A DNA stretch of 36,731 bases from SFHK01 sp963618055 (lineage in GTDB: Bacteria; Bacillota; Clostridia; Christensenellales; Aristaeellaceae). Made by a program: the position numbers and the translations under genes. The notes under the pieces were generated by a model. That model did no database searches. It was given only the letters and a program-made list of their open reading frames with translations, and was not told where the DNA came from. The stretch is taken from contig CAVERI010000022.1 in assembly GCA_963618055.1 (NCBI GenBank), forward strand, positions 1 to 36,731, read 5' to 3'. Below are positions 9,034-16,168 of the stretch, piece after piece. Position 1 is the first letter of the stretch; every line of letters begins with the position of its first letter.

Positions 9034-9954
9034 TCAGTCCTCCATCTGCACGAACGGCACCTGATTGGTTCCGTCCATCCACAGACGCTCAATGTTGTAG
9101 TACTGCCGCTCCTCTGGGTGGAAGATGTGCACGATTACACCCAGATAGTCCAGCACGATCCAGCGGGACTCGCGCACGCCGTCGTTGCGCCGGGGCATAA
9201 GCCCCTCCTCCGCCAGCTTGTCGGTAACCTCTTCATACAGCGCGTGCACGGCCTGCGCACTGCGCCCGGTGGCGATTACGAAATAATCGGTGATCGAGGT
9301 CAGGTGATCCACCTTGAGAATGGTGATGTTCTCGGCCTTCTTGTTGTCGAGAATTTTTGCGATTTTCAGTGCCAGATCCTGCGTCTGATTCATAGAAACC
9401 TCCGTTTTGTCAATCAGTTGTAGGGTTGCCGGGTGCAGCGTCTCGCCGCGCGCGCGCACGTATTCCACGCTCAGCCGCGCGCACATTGAAACGGCCGCGT
9501 CCAAATTTTCCATTGACAGTCTGCGTACCTCGTCGAGACCGGGAAACGGCGTGCGCCCCTCTTCAACGAAGTCGCTGACAAAGATCACCTTTTCAAGCGC
9601 GGTCATATTCGCGCGCCCGACGGTATGAAAGCGAATCGCGCCCAGAATTTCCGGGTCGGTCACGCCGTACACCGTACGCGCCAGCGCCGCGCCCGCCGCC
9701 GCGTGCATCAGCGCGCCGCAGCTTCGTTCCAGCGCGTCCGCCCGCACGCCCGCCGCGTCCGCCGCCGCGAGCATATCCTCCAGCGGCATGCACTTCGCGC
9801 AGTCGTGCAAAAGCGCCGCCACGCGCGCCTTTTCCCCATTCACGCCGAACCTTTCCGCCATGCGCTCCGCCGCGCGGACGACGCCCTCGGTGTGCCGCCA
9901 GCGGGATTCGCTCAGAGTTTGCTTCAGACGGCGCTTCATTTCTTCTTCCGTCAA
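9034..9954 (-). CDS. fused YqeK (HD-domain Ap4A hydrolase) and RsfS (ribosomal silencing factor)
   Basis: One uninterrupted frame encodes two families that are normally separate neighbouring genes. The N-terminal part is YqeK: RWRHTEGV, the HD motif AALLHDCAK, IRFHTVGR and FVSDFVEEGR, the metal-dependent symmetrical Ap4A hydrolase signature. The C-terminal 119 residues are RsfS: MNQTQDLALKIAKILDNKKA, ITDYFVIATGRS and VIVHIFHPEERQYYNIERLW over two blocks, which binds ribosomal protein uL14 and blocks subunit joining. The frame is open to an ATG at 10005, but that codon overlaps the promoter -35. The TTG at 9954 gives LTEEEMKRRLKQ, the usual YqeK beginning, so I chose it; ATG 9939 is an alternative. 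A perfect internal Shine-Dalgarno and ATG precede RsfS (separate entry). A single-base sequencing or assembly error removing the yqeK stop cannot be excluded. Confidence 0.88.
   Translation of the reverse strand: MTEEEMKRRLKQTLSESRWRHTEGVVRAAERMAERFGVNGEKARVAALLHDCAKCMPLEDMLAAADAAGVRADALERSCGALMHAAAGAALARTVYGVTDPEILGAIRFHTVGRANMTALEKVIFVSDFVEEGRTPFPGLDEVRRLSMENLDAAVSMCARLSVEYVRARGETLHPATLQLIDKTEVSMNQTQDLALKIAKILDNKKAENITILKVDHLTSITDYFVIATGRSAQAVHALYEEVTDKLAEEGLMPRRNDGVRESRWIVLDYLGVIVHIFHPEERQYYNIERLWMDGTNQVPFVQMED
9391..9403 (-). promoter_or_regulatory. internal ribosome binding site and ATG for free RsfS inside the fused gene
   Basis: On the minus strand GGAGG (9399-9403) is followed by 5 nt and ATG (9393-9391), in frame with the fused protein. 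Initiation here would give an intact 119-residue RsfS (9034-9393), the normal length of the family. The site is as good as those of ordinary genes in the window. Confidence 0.8.
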
Positions 9955-9976
9955 GACAGCTTCACTTCCCTCTTCT

Positions 9977-10005
9977 ATTATACACGAAACAAAGAAAAAG
10001 CGCAA
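9977..10005 (-). promoter_or_regulatory. promoter for the yqeK-rsfS operon
   Basis: The minus strand reads TTGCGC, 17 bp, TATAAT (-35 at 10000-10005, -10 at 9977-9982). Transcription would begin near 9970, downstream of the first possible ATG at 10005, which supports the TTG start at 9954. Confidence 0.65.
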
Positions 10006-10067
10006 ACTGAATAAACAGATTTTTTCAAGGTGATACTGAGGGAAATTATGAAAATCGGGTGAATTTC

Positions 10068-10847
10068 ATGGGCAAAACACTGGATTTGCTGTTTATCGGC
10101 TCAGCGCTGTTTCTGTGCGTGCTGCTCGTTCTGTCCTTCTCCGGCGTGGCCACGCAGCCCGCCGCGCTGATCTCGCTCGCCGCGGGACTCAGCGGCGCGG
10201 TGCTCGCCGAGCGGCTGATGGCGCGCAGGCCGCGCCTGTCCGGCCGCGTTCGCCGCCGTTCCGCCGACGTTTTTCTGAAGAAGGCCATTTATGAGGACGC
10301 CGCGCGCGCACACGAGGCCGTGTTCGCACTTCTTGAAAAGCGCTATCCGCTCGCCGAGCCCTCCTTTGAGGGCGGCTGTCTGCGCTTCACGCACATGGGC
10401 GAACCCTCCCTGCTCTGCGTTCTTCAGAAGCTGCGCGCGAGTCCGGACGACCTTCTCGCCCTCTGGCGCAAATTCGGCGCGAAGTCAGGCGTGCGCACGA
10501 TGGTTATCGCCGTGCCCGGAAAGGCAGACGCGGATATTCGCGTGCAGACGCTGAAGCTGCACGCGCCGGAGACGGTGCTTCTCGACCGCGCCCAGCTCAA
10601 GCGGCTGGCACGCCGCTGCGGAAGCATCGAAGCGCCCGAACGGCGCACGCGCGCGGCGCGGCCGTTTCAGGCGCTTCGGGGTTTTCTCTCGCGCCGCCGC
10701 GCATGGCGGTACGCGCTCGAATCGACGCTTCTGATTCTGTATTACCTTTTCACCGGCGCGTGGTTCTACCTTCTGTTCGGGCTTGCGCTGCTGTTTATCG
10801 CGCTGATCTGCCTGCCCGCAAGCGAGGAGCCGGAGAAGCTGATCTGA
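10068..10847 (+). CDS. membrane protein of unknown function
   Basis: This 259-residue protein has two N-terminal hydrophobic segments (LLFIGSALFLCVLLVLSF and ALISLAAGLSGAVLA), then a soluble basic middle domain of about 140 residues, then a C-terminal hydrophobic hairpin (LLILYYLFTGAWFYLLF and LALLFIALICL). The middle contains FLKKAIYEDAARAHEAVFAL and VRTMVIAVPGKADADIRVQT, which I do not recognise. A GTG at 10059 is also possible; ATG 10068 has GGGTGA upstream. A five-codon frame ATG-AAA-ATC-GGG-TGA at 10048 has its own Shine-Dalgarno just before it. The gene runs opposite to its neighbours, and its TGA abuts the TGA of yhbY in the palindrome TGATCA at 10845-10850. It occupies the place where nadD often lies. 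Confidence 0.75.
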   Translation: MGKTLDLLFIGSALFLCVLLVLSFSGVATQPAALISLAAGLSGAVLAERLMARRPRLSGRVRRRSADVFLKKAIYEDAARAHEAVFALLEKRYPLAEPSFEGGCLRFTHMGEPSLLCVLQKLRASPDDLLALWRKFGAKSGVRTMVIAVPGKADADIRVQTLKLHAPETVLLDRAQLKRLARRCGSIEAPERRTRAARPFQALRGFLSRRRAWRYALESTLLILYYLFTGAWFYLLFGLALLFIALICLPASEEPEKLI

Positions 10848-11147
10848 TCAGCCCAGCTCGTCCAGATGAATATGCGAATCCTCGCGCGCCTCCCGATAGA
10901 TCACAAAACGGTTGCCGATCACCTGCACCGGCTCGGCGTGTACCTTCTCGCACAGCTCGTCGCACGCTTCGCGGGTCTGGCCATAGGGCGAGTTGCGCTG
11001 CACCTGCACCTTGATCAGCTCGCGCGCTTCCAGCGCGTCCCAGCATTGCTTGATGACGGTCGGCGTGATGCCTTCCTTGCCGATATGCAGAACCGGCTCC
11101 ATTACCGCGCCCATCGAACGGAGCGCCGCGCGTTGTTTCGTCGTCAT
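10848..11147 (-). CDS. yhbY: YhbY family RNA-binding protein (CRM domain)
   Basis: The 99 residues form a single CRM domain: TTKQRAALRSMGAVMEPVLH, then IGKEGITPTVI and a C-terminal strand VQVIGNRFVIYRE. The GKEG loop is the RNA-binding signature. Such proteins associate with pre-50S ribosomal particles. Length and start fit the family, with GGAGG 9 bp before the ATG. In many Clostridia yhbY follows obg directly; here about 180 bp holding a hairpin element separate them. It converges with the membrane protein gene with no gap. Confidence 0.92.
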   Translation of the reverse strand: MTTKQRAALRSMGAVMEPVLHIGKEGITPTVIKQCWDALEARELIKVQVQRNSPYGQTREACDELCEKVHAEPVQVIGNRFVIYREAREDSHIHLDELG

Positions 11148-11159
11148 ATTCGTATTCCT

Positions 11160-11329
11160 CCGATTTTAGGCGACACCGCACAAATGAGGTGGTCGGCCGG
11201 CGAATGGATTTTTCGTCAGATGCAAATGCAAATTTCGAAGGTTTACTGGAGGTAAATCGAGGAATTTGCATGCCGCAGATGGCGGAAAAGACTTCGCCCG
11301 ACGCGCCGCCGAATTGGGCGGTGGTGCCT
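11160..11329. repeat. intergenic hairpin element between obg and yhbY, possible dispersed repeat
   Basis: The core is an imperfect hairpin at 11226-11271: ATGCAAATT (11226-11234) pairs with AATTTGCAT (11263-11271), then TCGA with TCGA, then TTTAC with GTAAA, around a TGGAG loop. A direct repeat TGCAAATGCAAA overlaps the left arm. The flanks contain a run rich in CGCCG and an open frame on each strand, but no start with a Shine-Dalgarno. The element does not look like an intrinsic terminator, because no T-run follows. That it is a dispersed repeat is a guess; only one copy is visible in this window. Confidence 0.5.
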
Positions 11330-12595
11330 TTATTCCATAAATTCGAATTCCATGCCCTCGATGCGCACGGTATCGCCCTCGCCCGCGCCCGCCCGGCGCA
11401 GCTCGTCGATGATGCCCAGCTTTCTGAGCGACCTGTGGAAGTATTGCAGCGAATCCTCGTCGCCAAAGTTCACCGAGCGCACCAGCTCCGTCACCGCTGT
11501 GCCGGTTACCTCGTAAGCGCCGCCGCGCTGCGCAATCTGGAAGCTGCGCTCCAGCTTTTCCTCCTCAAGCTCCTCTTCCTCAAAGCGCTCCGGCTCGGGC
11601 AGCTCGCGAATGCGGGCCGCCAGCGCGCGCATCAGCGGCGTGAATCCCTGCCGCGTGGCCGCCGAAACCGGGTAAATCGGAATGTTCTCGCCCTTCAGCT
11701 TCTCGCGCAGGCGCTCAAGGTTTTCCTCCGCGCCGGGCAGATCGATCTTGTTGGCCGCGATGAACATCGGCTTGTTCTTCAGGTCGCCGTAGGCCTCCAG
11801 CTCCTTCATGATTGCGTCGTAGTCGTCCAGCGGGTCGCGATCCTCCGAACCGGAAATGTCGATCACGTGCAGCAGCATGCGCGTGCGCTCAATGTGCCGG
11901 AGGAAGTCAAAGCCCAGCCCCACGCCGTCGCTCGCGCCCTCCACAATGCCGGGAATATCCGCCATGATAAAGCTGAAGCCGTCCTGCTCCACGATGCCCA
12001 GATTGGGCTGAAGCGTCGTGAAATGATAGTTGGCGATCTTCGGCTTGGCCGACGTGACCACCGACAGAATCGTGGACTTGCCCACGTTCGGGAAGCCCAC
12101 CAGACCCAGATCGGCGATGGACTTGAGCTCCAGCACCAGATTCAGGCAGCGTCCCCGTTCGCCGGGCTTGGCGTAGTTCGGCGCCTGCCGCGTGGGCGTG
12201 GCGAAATGCTGGTTGCCGTAGCCGCCGTTTCCGCCGCGAAGCAGCACGCGCGGCCTGTCCGTCTCCGTCATATCGGCAAGGATTCGCCCGGTGTCCGCGT
12301 CGCGTACCACGGTTCCGCGCGGCACCTCGATCGTGACGCTCTCTCCGCGCGTGCCGGTTCGGCGCGAGCCGGAACCGTCCGCGCCGTTGCCCGCGGCGAA
12401 CGAGCGCTTGTAGCGGAAGTCCATCAGCGTGTGCAGCCGCTCGCTGGCGACCAGAATCACGTCGCCGCCCCGGCCGCCGTCGCCGCCGTCGGGCCCGCCC
12501 GCCTGCACGAACTTTTCACGGTGGAACGACACGCAGCCGTTTCCTCCGTTTCCCGCCTGCGCGCGGATGTTTACCTTATCCACAAAAAGGGGCAT
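11330..12595 (-). CDS. obg: Obg family GTPase (ribosome assembly, stress)
   Basis: This 421-residue protein has the full Obg layout: the glycine-rich N-terminal Obg fold (FVDKVNIRAQAGNGGNGCVS, then GGPDGGDGGRGGDV), the GTPase domain with G1 GFPNVGKST, G3 DIPG and G4 NKID, and a C-terminal OCT domain ending in EGMEFEFME. Obg acts in late 50S assembly and responds to ppGpp. The frame is open to 12667, but MPLFVDKV at 12595 has AAGGAG about 10 bp upstream and is the family start. It lies 53 bp after nth, apparently in the same transcript. Confidence 0.95.
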   Translation of the reverse strand: MPLFVDKVNIRAQAGNGGNGCVSFHREKFVQAGGPDGGDGGRGGDVILVASERLHTLMDFRYKRSFAAGNGADGSGSRRTGTRGESVTIEVPRGTVVRDADTGRILADMTETDRPRVLLRGGNGGYGNQHFATPTRQAPNYAKPGERGRCLNLVLELKSIADLGLVGFPNVGKSTILSVVTSAKPKIANYHFTTLQPNLGIVEQDGFSFIMADIPGIVEGASDGVGLGFDFLRHIERTRMLLHVIDISGSEDRDPLDDYDAIMKELEAYGDLKNKPMFIAANKIDLPGAEENLERLREKLKGENIPIYPVSAATRQGFTPLMRALAARIRELPEPERFEEEELEEEKLERSFQIAQRGGAYEVTGTAVTELVRSVNFGDEDSLQYFHRSLRKLGIIDELRRAGAGEGDTVRIEGMEFEFME

Positions 12596-12648
12596 GTTTA
12601 TCAGTCTCCTTCGGTTCTTATGGCAGCGCCGTAGTGTGCGGCAATGCC

Positions 12649-13275
12649 CTATATCTTCTTTTCGCAAAGGCCGTCGTTCAGCGGACAGCGCTCGCAGGCC
12701 GGCTTCCGCGCGGAGCAGCAGCGCCGCCCATGCCAGATCAGCAAATGATGTGCGTGCGCGCGCTCCCCCTCGGGAATGATCTCCCGAAGCTGCTTTTCCA
12801 CCTTTTCAGGCGTGTCGGCGCAGGCAAGGCCGATGCGATTCGCCAGCCGGAACACATGCGTGTCCACGGGAATCTGATCGTCCCCGAACGCCGCCATCAG
12901 CACGACGCCCGCCGTCTTCTGCCCTACGCCCGGCAGCGCCATCAGCGCTTCCCGCGTGTTCGGCACCTGCCCGCCGTATTTCTCCGTCAGCTCATGACAG
13001 GCCGCCAGAATGTTCGCGGCCTTCATGCGATACAGCCCGCATTCCTTGATGCGCGCTTCCAGCTCCGGCCGCGTGAGCGCGCCCAGCGCCGCGGCGTTCG
13101 GGTAATCCCGAAACAGCGTCTCCGTGACCATGTTCACGCGCTTGTCCGTGCATTGCGCGGAGAGAATCGTGGCGATCAGCGTTTCAAACGGATTCGAAAA
13201 ATGAAGCTCCGCCCGCGCCTCCGGGTACAGCCGGTTCAATTCCGCAAGCACCTTCACGGCGTTTTCCTTCGTCAT
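12649..13275 (-). CDS. nth: endonuclease III (DNA glycosylase/AP lyase)
   Basis: This 208-residue enzyme removes oxidised pyrimidines. It shows the helix-hairpin-helix ALPGVGQKTAGVVL with the catalytic Lys in GQKT, and the catalytic Asp in PVDTHVFRLANR. A C-terminal 4Fe-4S motif, CSARKPACERCPLNDGLC, has spacing C-x6-C-x2-C-x6-C, one residue more in the last interval than the usual x5. The ATG at 13275 has GGAGG 7 bp upstream and gives the normal N-terminus; an upstream extension of the frame is not supported. A TATAAT at 13363-13368 on the minus strand may be its -10, but no good -35 is seen. A stable hairpin lies in the leader. Confidence 0.93.
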   Translation of the reverse strand: MTKENAVKVLAELNRLYPEARAELHFSNPFETLIATILSAQCTDKRVNMVTETLFRDYPNAAALGALTRPELEARIKECGLYRMKAANILAACHELTEKYGGQVPNTREALMALPGVGQKTAGVVLMAAFGDDQIPVDTHVFRLANRIGLACADTPEKVEKQLREIIPEGERAHAHHLLIWHGRRCCSARKPACERCPLNDGLCEKKI

Positions 13276-13307
13276 TGGTATTCCTCCGGTAGCTCGGCAT
13301 CGAAAGT

Positions 13308-13329
13308 CGAGAGGGCGGCTGCCCTCTCG
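13308..13329. other. perfect hairpin in the nth 5' leader
   Basis: CGAGAGGGC (13308-13316) and GCCCTCTCG (13321-13329) form a 9-bp perfect stem with a 4-nt loop. It lies between the likely nth -10 and the nth start. No T-run follows on the minus strand, so it is not a terminator; it may stabilise the leader or be a fortuitous repeat. Confidence 0.5.
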
Positions 13330-13406
13330 CAGATTTCTCCGGGTGCAAACCACACCGTTTGTATTATACACTTCTTTTTGCGTTTCCGATACATATGATT
13401 TGTAAA

Positions 13407-13685
13407 TTAATCCCTCATTGACAGCGCGCGAAGCCGCGACCCCGCCGCGGACGCGGGCGAATACGCGTACAGACCGATCAGGTTCGCCGAACCGGCGCGC
13501 GCAGCCACGCGCCGAACCGCGCGCAGATCGTCCAGCTCAAATCGTACTGAAAGTCCGCACCCCGCGGAAATTTCGCGCGGCGTCGATACGACGGTGCCTG
13601 CTATTCCCTCGCGCCGCAGCATATCGTTTAAGCGCATGACCTGCTGTCGGGAGCGGTACGCCGCAATGCCGAAGCTGTCTCCCAT
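13407..13685 (-). CDS. DUF3343 putative Se/S-carrier-like protein
   Basis: This 92-residue protein reads MGDSFGIAAYRSRQQVMRLN and then VVSTPREISAGCGLSVRFE. The tract P-R-x-I-S-A-G-C-G is the DUF3343 signature, with one Cys proposed to carry sulfur or selenium. The minus frame is open much further upstream, but the ATG at 13685 has AGGGAGG 8 bp before it and gives the family start; the upstream part lies antisense to the desulfurase. The gene is divergent from the cysteine desulfurase, with 90 bp between starts. DUF3343 genes are often beside such enzymes. The C-terminal 20 residues are Ala/Arg-rich and less conserved in look. Confidence 0.85.
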   Translation of the reverse strand: MGDSFGIAAYRSRQQVMRLNDMLRREGIAGTVVSTPREISAGCGLSVRFELDDLRAVRRVAARAGSANLIGLYAYSPASAAGSRLRALSMRD

Positions 13686-13775
13686 CTGGCCGCCTCCCTT
13701 CATACCGACCGCGGACGGCCGATGTTCCATAATACGCACGCCCGCGGCGCGGCGTGAAGCAAAGGAGGATGCGCT

Positions 13776-14918
13776 TTGGAAACCTATCTGGACAACGCTG
13801 CCACCAGTCATCCCAAGCCGCCCGCGGTGCTCGATGCCGTGCGGCGGGCACTGACGGAGGACAACGCCAACCCGGGACGCTCCGGCCATCCCCGCGCGCT
13901 GCGCGCCGCCGAAGCCGTGCTGAACGCCCGCGAAACGCTGGCCGGACTGCTCGGCGCGCGGGATCCGTTTTCGATCCTGTTCACCTTCAACTGTACGGAC
14001 GCGCTGAATCTGGCGATCAAGGGCACCCTGCGTCCCGGCGACCACGTAATCGCCAGCGCGCTGGAACACAATTCCGTGCTTCGGGTGATCGAAACGCTGG
14101 AGGCCGCAGGAAATGTAGAAACCACCATCCTGTCCCCGCAGCCGGACGGCTTTCTCGACCCGGCGCGCTGCGCCGCCGCGATTCGCCCGAACACGCGCCT
14201 TCTGATTCTCACGCACGCATCCAACGTCACCGGCGCGATTCAGCCGGTGCGCGAGGTCGCGCGCGTCGCCCGCGCCAACGGCGTTCTTTCGCTGATCGAC
14301 GGCGCGCAGGCGCTCGGCGAGCTGCCCGTGAACGTTGAAGCCCTTGGCTGCGACCTGTACGCGTTCCCCGGCCATAAGGCGCTGCTGGGCCCGCAGGGCA
14401 CCGGCGGGCTGTACCTCGCGCCGGGTCTGCGGCTGGAAACGCTGCGCGAGGGCGGCACAGGCAGCTCCTCCGAGCTTCTCGTGCAGCCGGAGGAGCTGCC
14501 GGAGCGATACGAGGCCGGCACATTAAACCTGCCCGGAATCGAGGGGCTTCGCGCGGGCGTGCAATACGTCCGCGAAAACGCCGCCACGATTGCCGAGCGC
14601 GTGAAGCTTCTGTCGCAGGCGCTGTATCAGTCTCTGCGCGCAATCCCCGGCGTTACCCTCTATTCCCCAAGCGACGCGCGCCGCCGCACCGGCATCGTGA
14701 GCTTCAACATCGGCGACCTGTCCTCCGCCCGCGTCGCGCAGACGCTTGGCGACCGCGAAATCTGCGTGCGCAGCGGCCTGCACTGCGCACCGGAGGCACA
14801 CCGCTTCCTCGGCACCCTCTCCCGCGGCTGCGTCCGCGCCAGCATCGGCGCGTTTAACACCGCCGAGGACGTCGAAGCTCTCATTCGCGCCGTGGCGGAA
14901 ATCGCCCGAAATGCGTGA
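13776..14918 (+). CDS. class V aminotransferase, cysteine desulfurase/selenocysteine lyase-like
   Basis: This 380-residue PLP enzyme starts ETYLDNAATSHPKPPAV after its initiator. The PLP Lys is in FPGHKALLGPQGTGG, the cofactor-binding His in ASALEHNSVLR, and the active-site Cys in RSGLHCAPEAH. The Cys loop RxGxxC suits a group II (SufS/CsdA-like) or selenocysteine lyase-like enzyme. The start is TTG, set by AAAGGAGG 7 bp upstream; no better ATG is near. It is divergent from the DUF3343 gene and has no suf or isc partners in the window. A group II intron remnant starts 9 bp after its stop on the other strand. It probably mobilises S or Se for a DUF3343-type carrier; this is inference. Confidence 0.9.
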   Translation: METYLDNAATSHPKPPAVLDAVRRALTEDNANPGRSGHPRALRAAEAVLNARETLAGLLGARDPFSILFTFNCTDALNLAIKGTLRPGDHVIASALEHNSVLRVIETLEAAGNVETTILSPQPDGFLDPARCAAAIRPNTRLLILTHASNVTGAIQPVREVARVARANGVLSLIDGAQALGELPVNVEALGCDLYAFPGHKALLGPQGTGGLYLAPGLRLETLREGGTGSSSELLVQPEELPERYEAGTLNLPGIEGLRAGVQYVRENAATIAERVKLLSQALYQSLRAIPGVTLYSPSDARRRTGIVSFNIGDLSSARVAQTLGDREICVRSGLHCAPEAHRFLGTLSRGCVRASIGAFNTAEDVEALIRAVAEIARNA

Positions 14919-14926
14919 CGCTTTCA

Positions 14927-15340
14927 ATAGGGTAGATGGATGGCGTAATCCTTGCCCCTTCCGTTGCACCGTACGTACCGGTCAGGTATACGGCACTGCA
15001 TCGCAGTATGGTTTCAAGTATTCTTCAGGTAATAAGCGAGAGGATCGACCAATCCATGCCGGTTCTCTTTCTTATTGGCCATTGCGAGAACTTTCGGGCT
15101 CAACAGATAGTTGATCACTTCCATGCCGCATCTGCGGTATAGACCCAATCTGGAATTGGCTACTTGGCAGATGTCCTCTTCCGTCATTTTGCAGGCAAAG
15201 ACAACGTTCAGCTTCATCAGGTTCTTGTAAACCGTCTTCGGATTCTTCCATTGCTTGAGTATCACTACTCGCACTTTGTGTCGCAGCCATGGGCTCGGAA
15301 TTTTGACAGCTCCGTCCGAGGAGAAGGACAAAAAAGTCCC
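14927..15340 (-). mobile_element. 3' remnant of a group II intron
   Basis: On the minus strand the end of an intron-encoded protein is followed by a domain V-like hairpin at 14961-15000: GTGCCGTA pairs with TACGGTGC, with the two-base CG bulge, an upper stem TACC/GGTA and a small loop. A domain VI-like stem (GGAT/ATCC) follows, and the sequence ends CTACCCTAT at 14927, an AY end as expected of a 3' splice site. Domains I-III and most of the reverse transcriptase are absent, so the element is dead. The region is AT-richer than its neighbours. The left boundary is well placed; the right boundary (15331-15383) is uncertain. Confidence 0.7.
15014..15331 (-). pseudogene. C-terminal fragment of a group II intron reverse transcriptase/maturase
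   Basis: The fragment reads PWLRHKVRVVILKQWKNPKT and then VYKNLMKLN. The tract W-hydrophobic-R-x-R/K-hydrophobic, then WKxPKT, then NLMKL is the typical maturase (domain X) region of LtrA-like proteins. The sequence continues through NSRLGLYRRCGMEVINYLLSP to LVDPLAYYL and stops. The reverse transcriptase with its YADD motif is missing. It lies inside the group II intron remnant and directly before the domain V hairpin, the normal place for the end of this gene. Confidence 0.7.
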
Positions 15341-15383
15341 GGGTACTTCGGAGCACCTTCTAAGCGGACGTGCCTTTCATTTT

Positions 15384-16151
15384 TTATTTGTTCAGAAGTT
15401 CCTTCAGCCTTTCATGGATTCGCCCGTTCGTCGCAAGCACATTTCCGGTTTCGAGCGGGTTTTCCGCGTCGTTCCACGCGGTCAGAAGGCCGCCCGCCTC
15501 GCGCAGGATAACCGCGCCCGCGGCAAGGTCGTACAGGAACAATCCCATTTCGAAGAAGCCCTCGCAGCGGCCGTCGGCCACGGCGCACAGGTCGTAGGCC
15601 GCGGAGCCGGAGCGGCGCAGGTCGCTGAATCTCCGGCAGATTTCGGGCAGAAGCCGCAGCACGCGCGCGTTGTTCTCCTTGGAGCGATGGCAGAACGACA
15701 TGTGAAGGTAGGCGTTCCGCGTGACGCTTTCCTCTGACACGTGAATCGGTCTGCCGTTCATCGTCGCGCCCTCGCCCTTTACGCCCAGAAACAGTTCGTT
15801 TGTCGGCGGGCAGAACACACAGCCCACGACCAGCTCGCCGTTCTGTTCATAGGCAATGGAGATCGTGTACAGCTTCTCGCCCTTATAGAAGTTGGAGGTG
15901 CCGTCGATCGGGTCTACGATCCAGCGGCTCGCCGCCCGCTCGCTGCCGCCCTCCTCCTCGCCATAAAAGCCGTCCTCGGGGCAGGCGGTAAGCAGGATAC
16001 CGCGAATCAGCTTCTCGCTCTTCAGGTCATATTCCGTCACAAAATCGTTTTCCGCCTTATGGCGCGCCGGCGTGTGCGGATGCGCCATAAGCATTTCGCC
16101 TGCGGCGCGCGCCGCCTTCTCGGCCAGTGCCGCCCGTTCGCGCAAAGTCAT
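15384..16151 (-). CDS. inositol monophosphatase family protein
   Basis: This 255-residue Mg2+/Li+-type phosphatase has the metal-binding motifs YGEEEGG near residue 69 and WIVDPIDGTSNF near residue 87. The third motif, usually W-D-x-A-A-G, reads YDLAAGAVILREAGG with Tyr for Trp, leaving the metal-binding Asp intact. Family members remove phosphate from inositol-1-phosphate, sugar phosphates or PAP; the substrate here is not known. The start has GAGAGG about 10 bp upstream. It is the last gene of a three-gene operon with ROK kinase and dehydrogenase (17-bp gap). Its stop lies just beyond the group II intron remnant. Confidence 0.9.
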   Translation of the reverse strand: MTLRERAALAEKAARAAGEMLMAHPHTPARHKAENDFVTEYDLKSEKLIRGILLTACPEDGFYGEEEGGSERAASRWIVDPIDGTSNFYKGEKLYTISIAYEQNGELVVGCVFCPPTNELFLGVKGEGATMNGRPIHVSEESVTRNAYLHMSFCHRSKENNARVLRLLPEICRRFSDLRRSGSAAYDLCAVADGRCEGFFEMGLFLYDLAAGAVILREAGGLLTAWNDAENPLETGNVLATNGRIHERLKELLNK

Positions 16152-16168
16152 TGGGCTTCACCTCTCCC

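Noticed and set aside
10795..11466. Open frame on the minus strand joining the obg end, the hairpin element and the yhbY region
   Set aside because: It overlaps two sure genes in another frame and has no start signal; it only shows that the element is free of stops.
13686..14375. Upstream extension of the DUF3343 frame
   Set aside because: It lies antisense to the cysteine desulfurase, and the real start at 13685 has a good Shine-Dalgarno and the family N-terminus.
15072..15356. Second minus-strand frame in the intron remnant
   Set aside because: It is out of frame with the maturase-like sequence and shows no family features.
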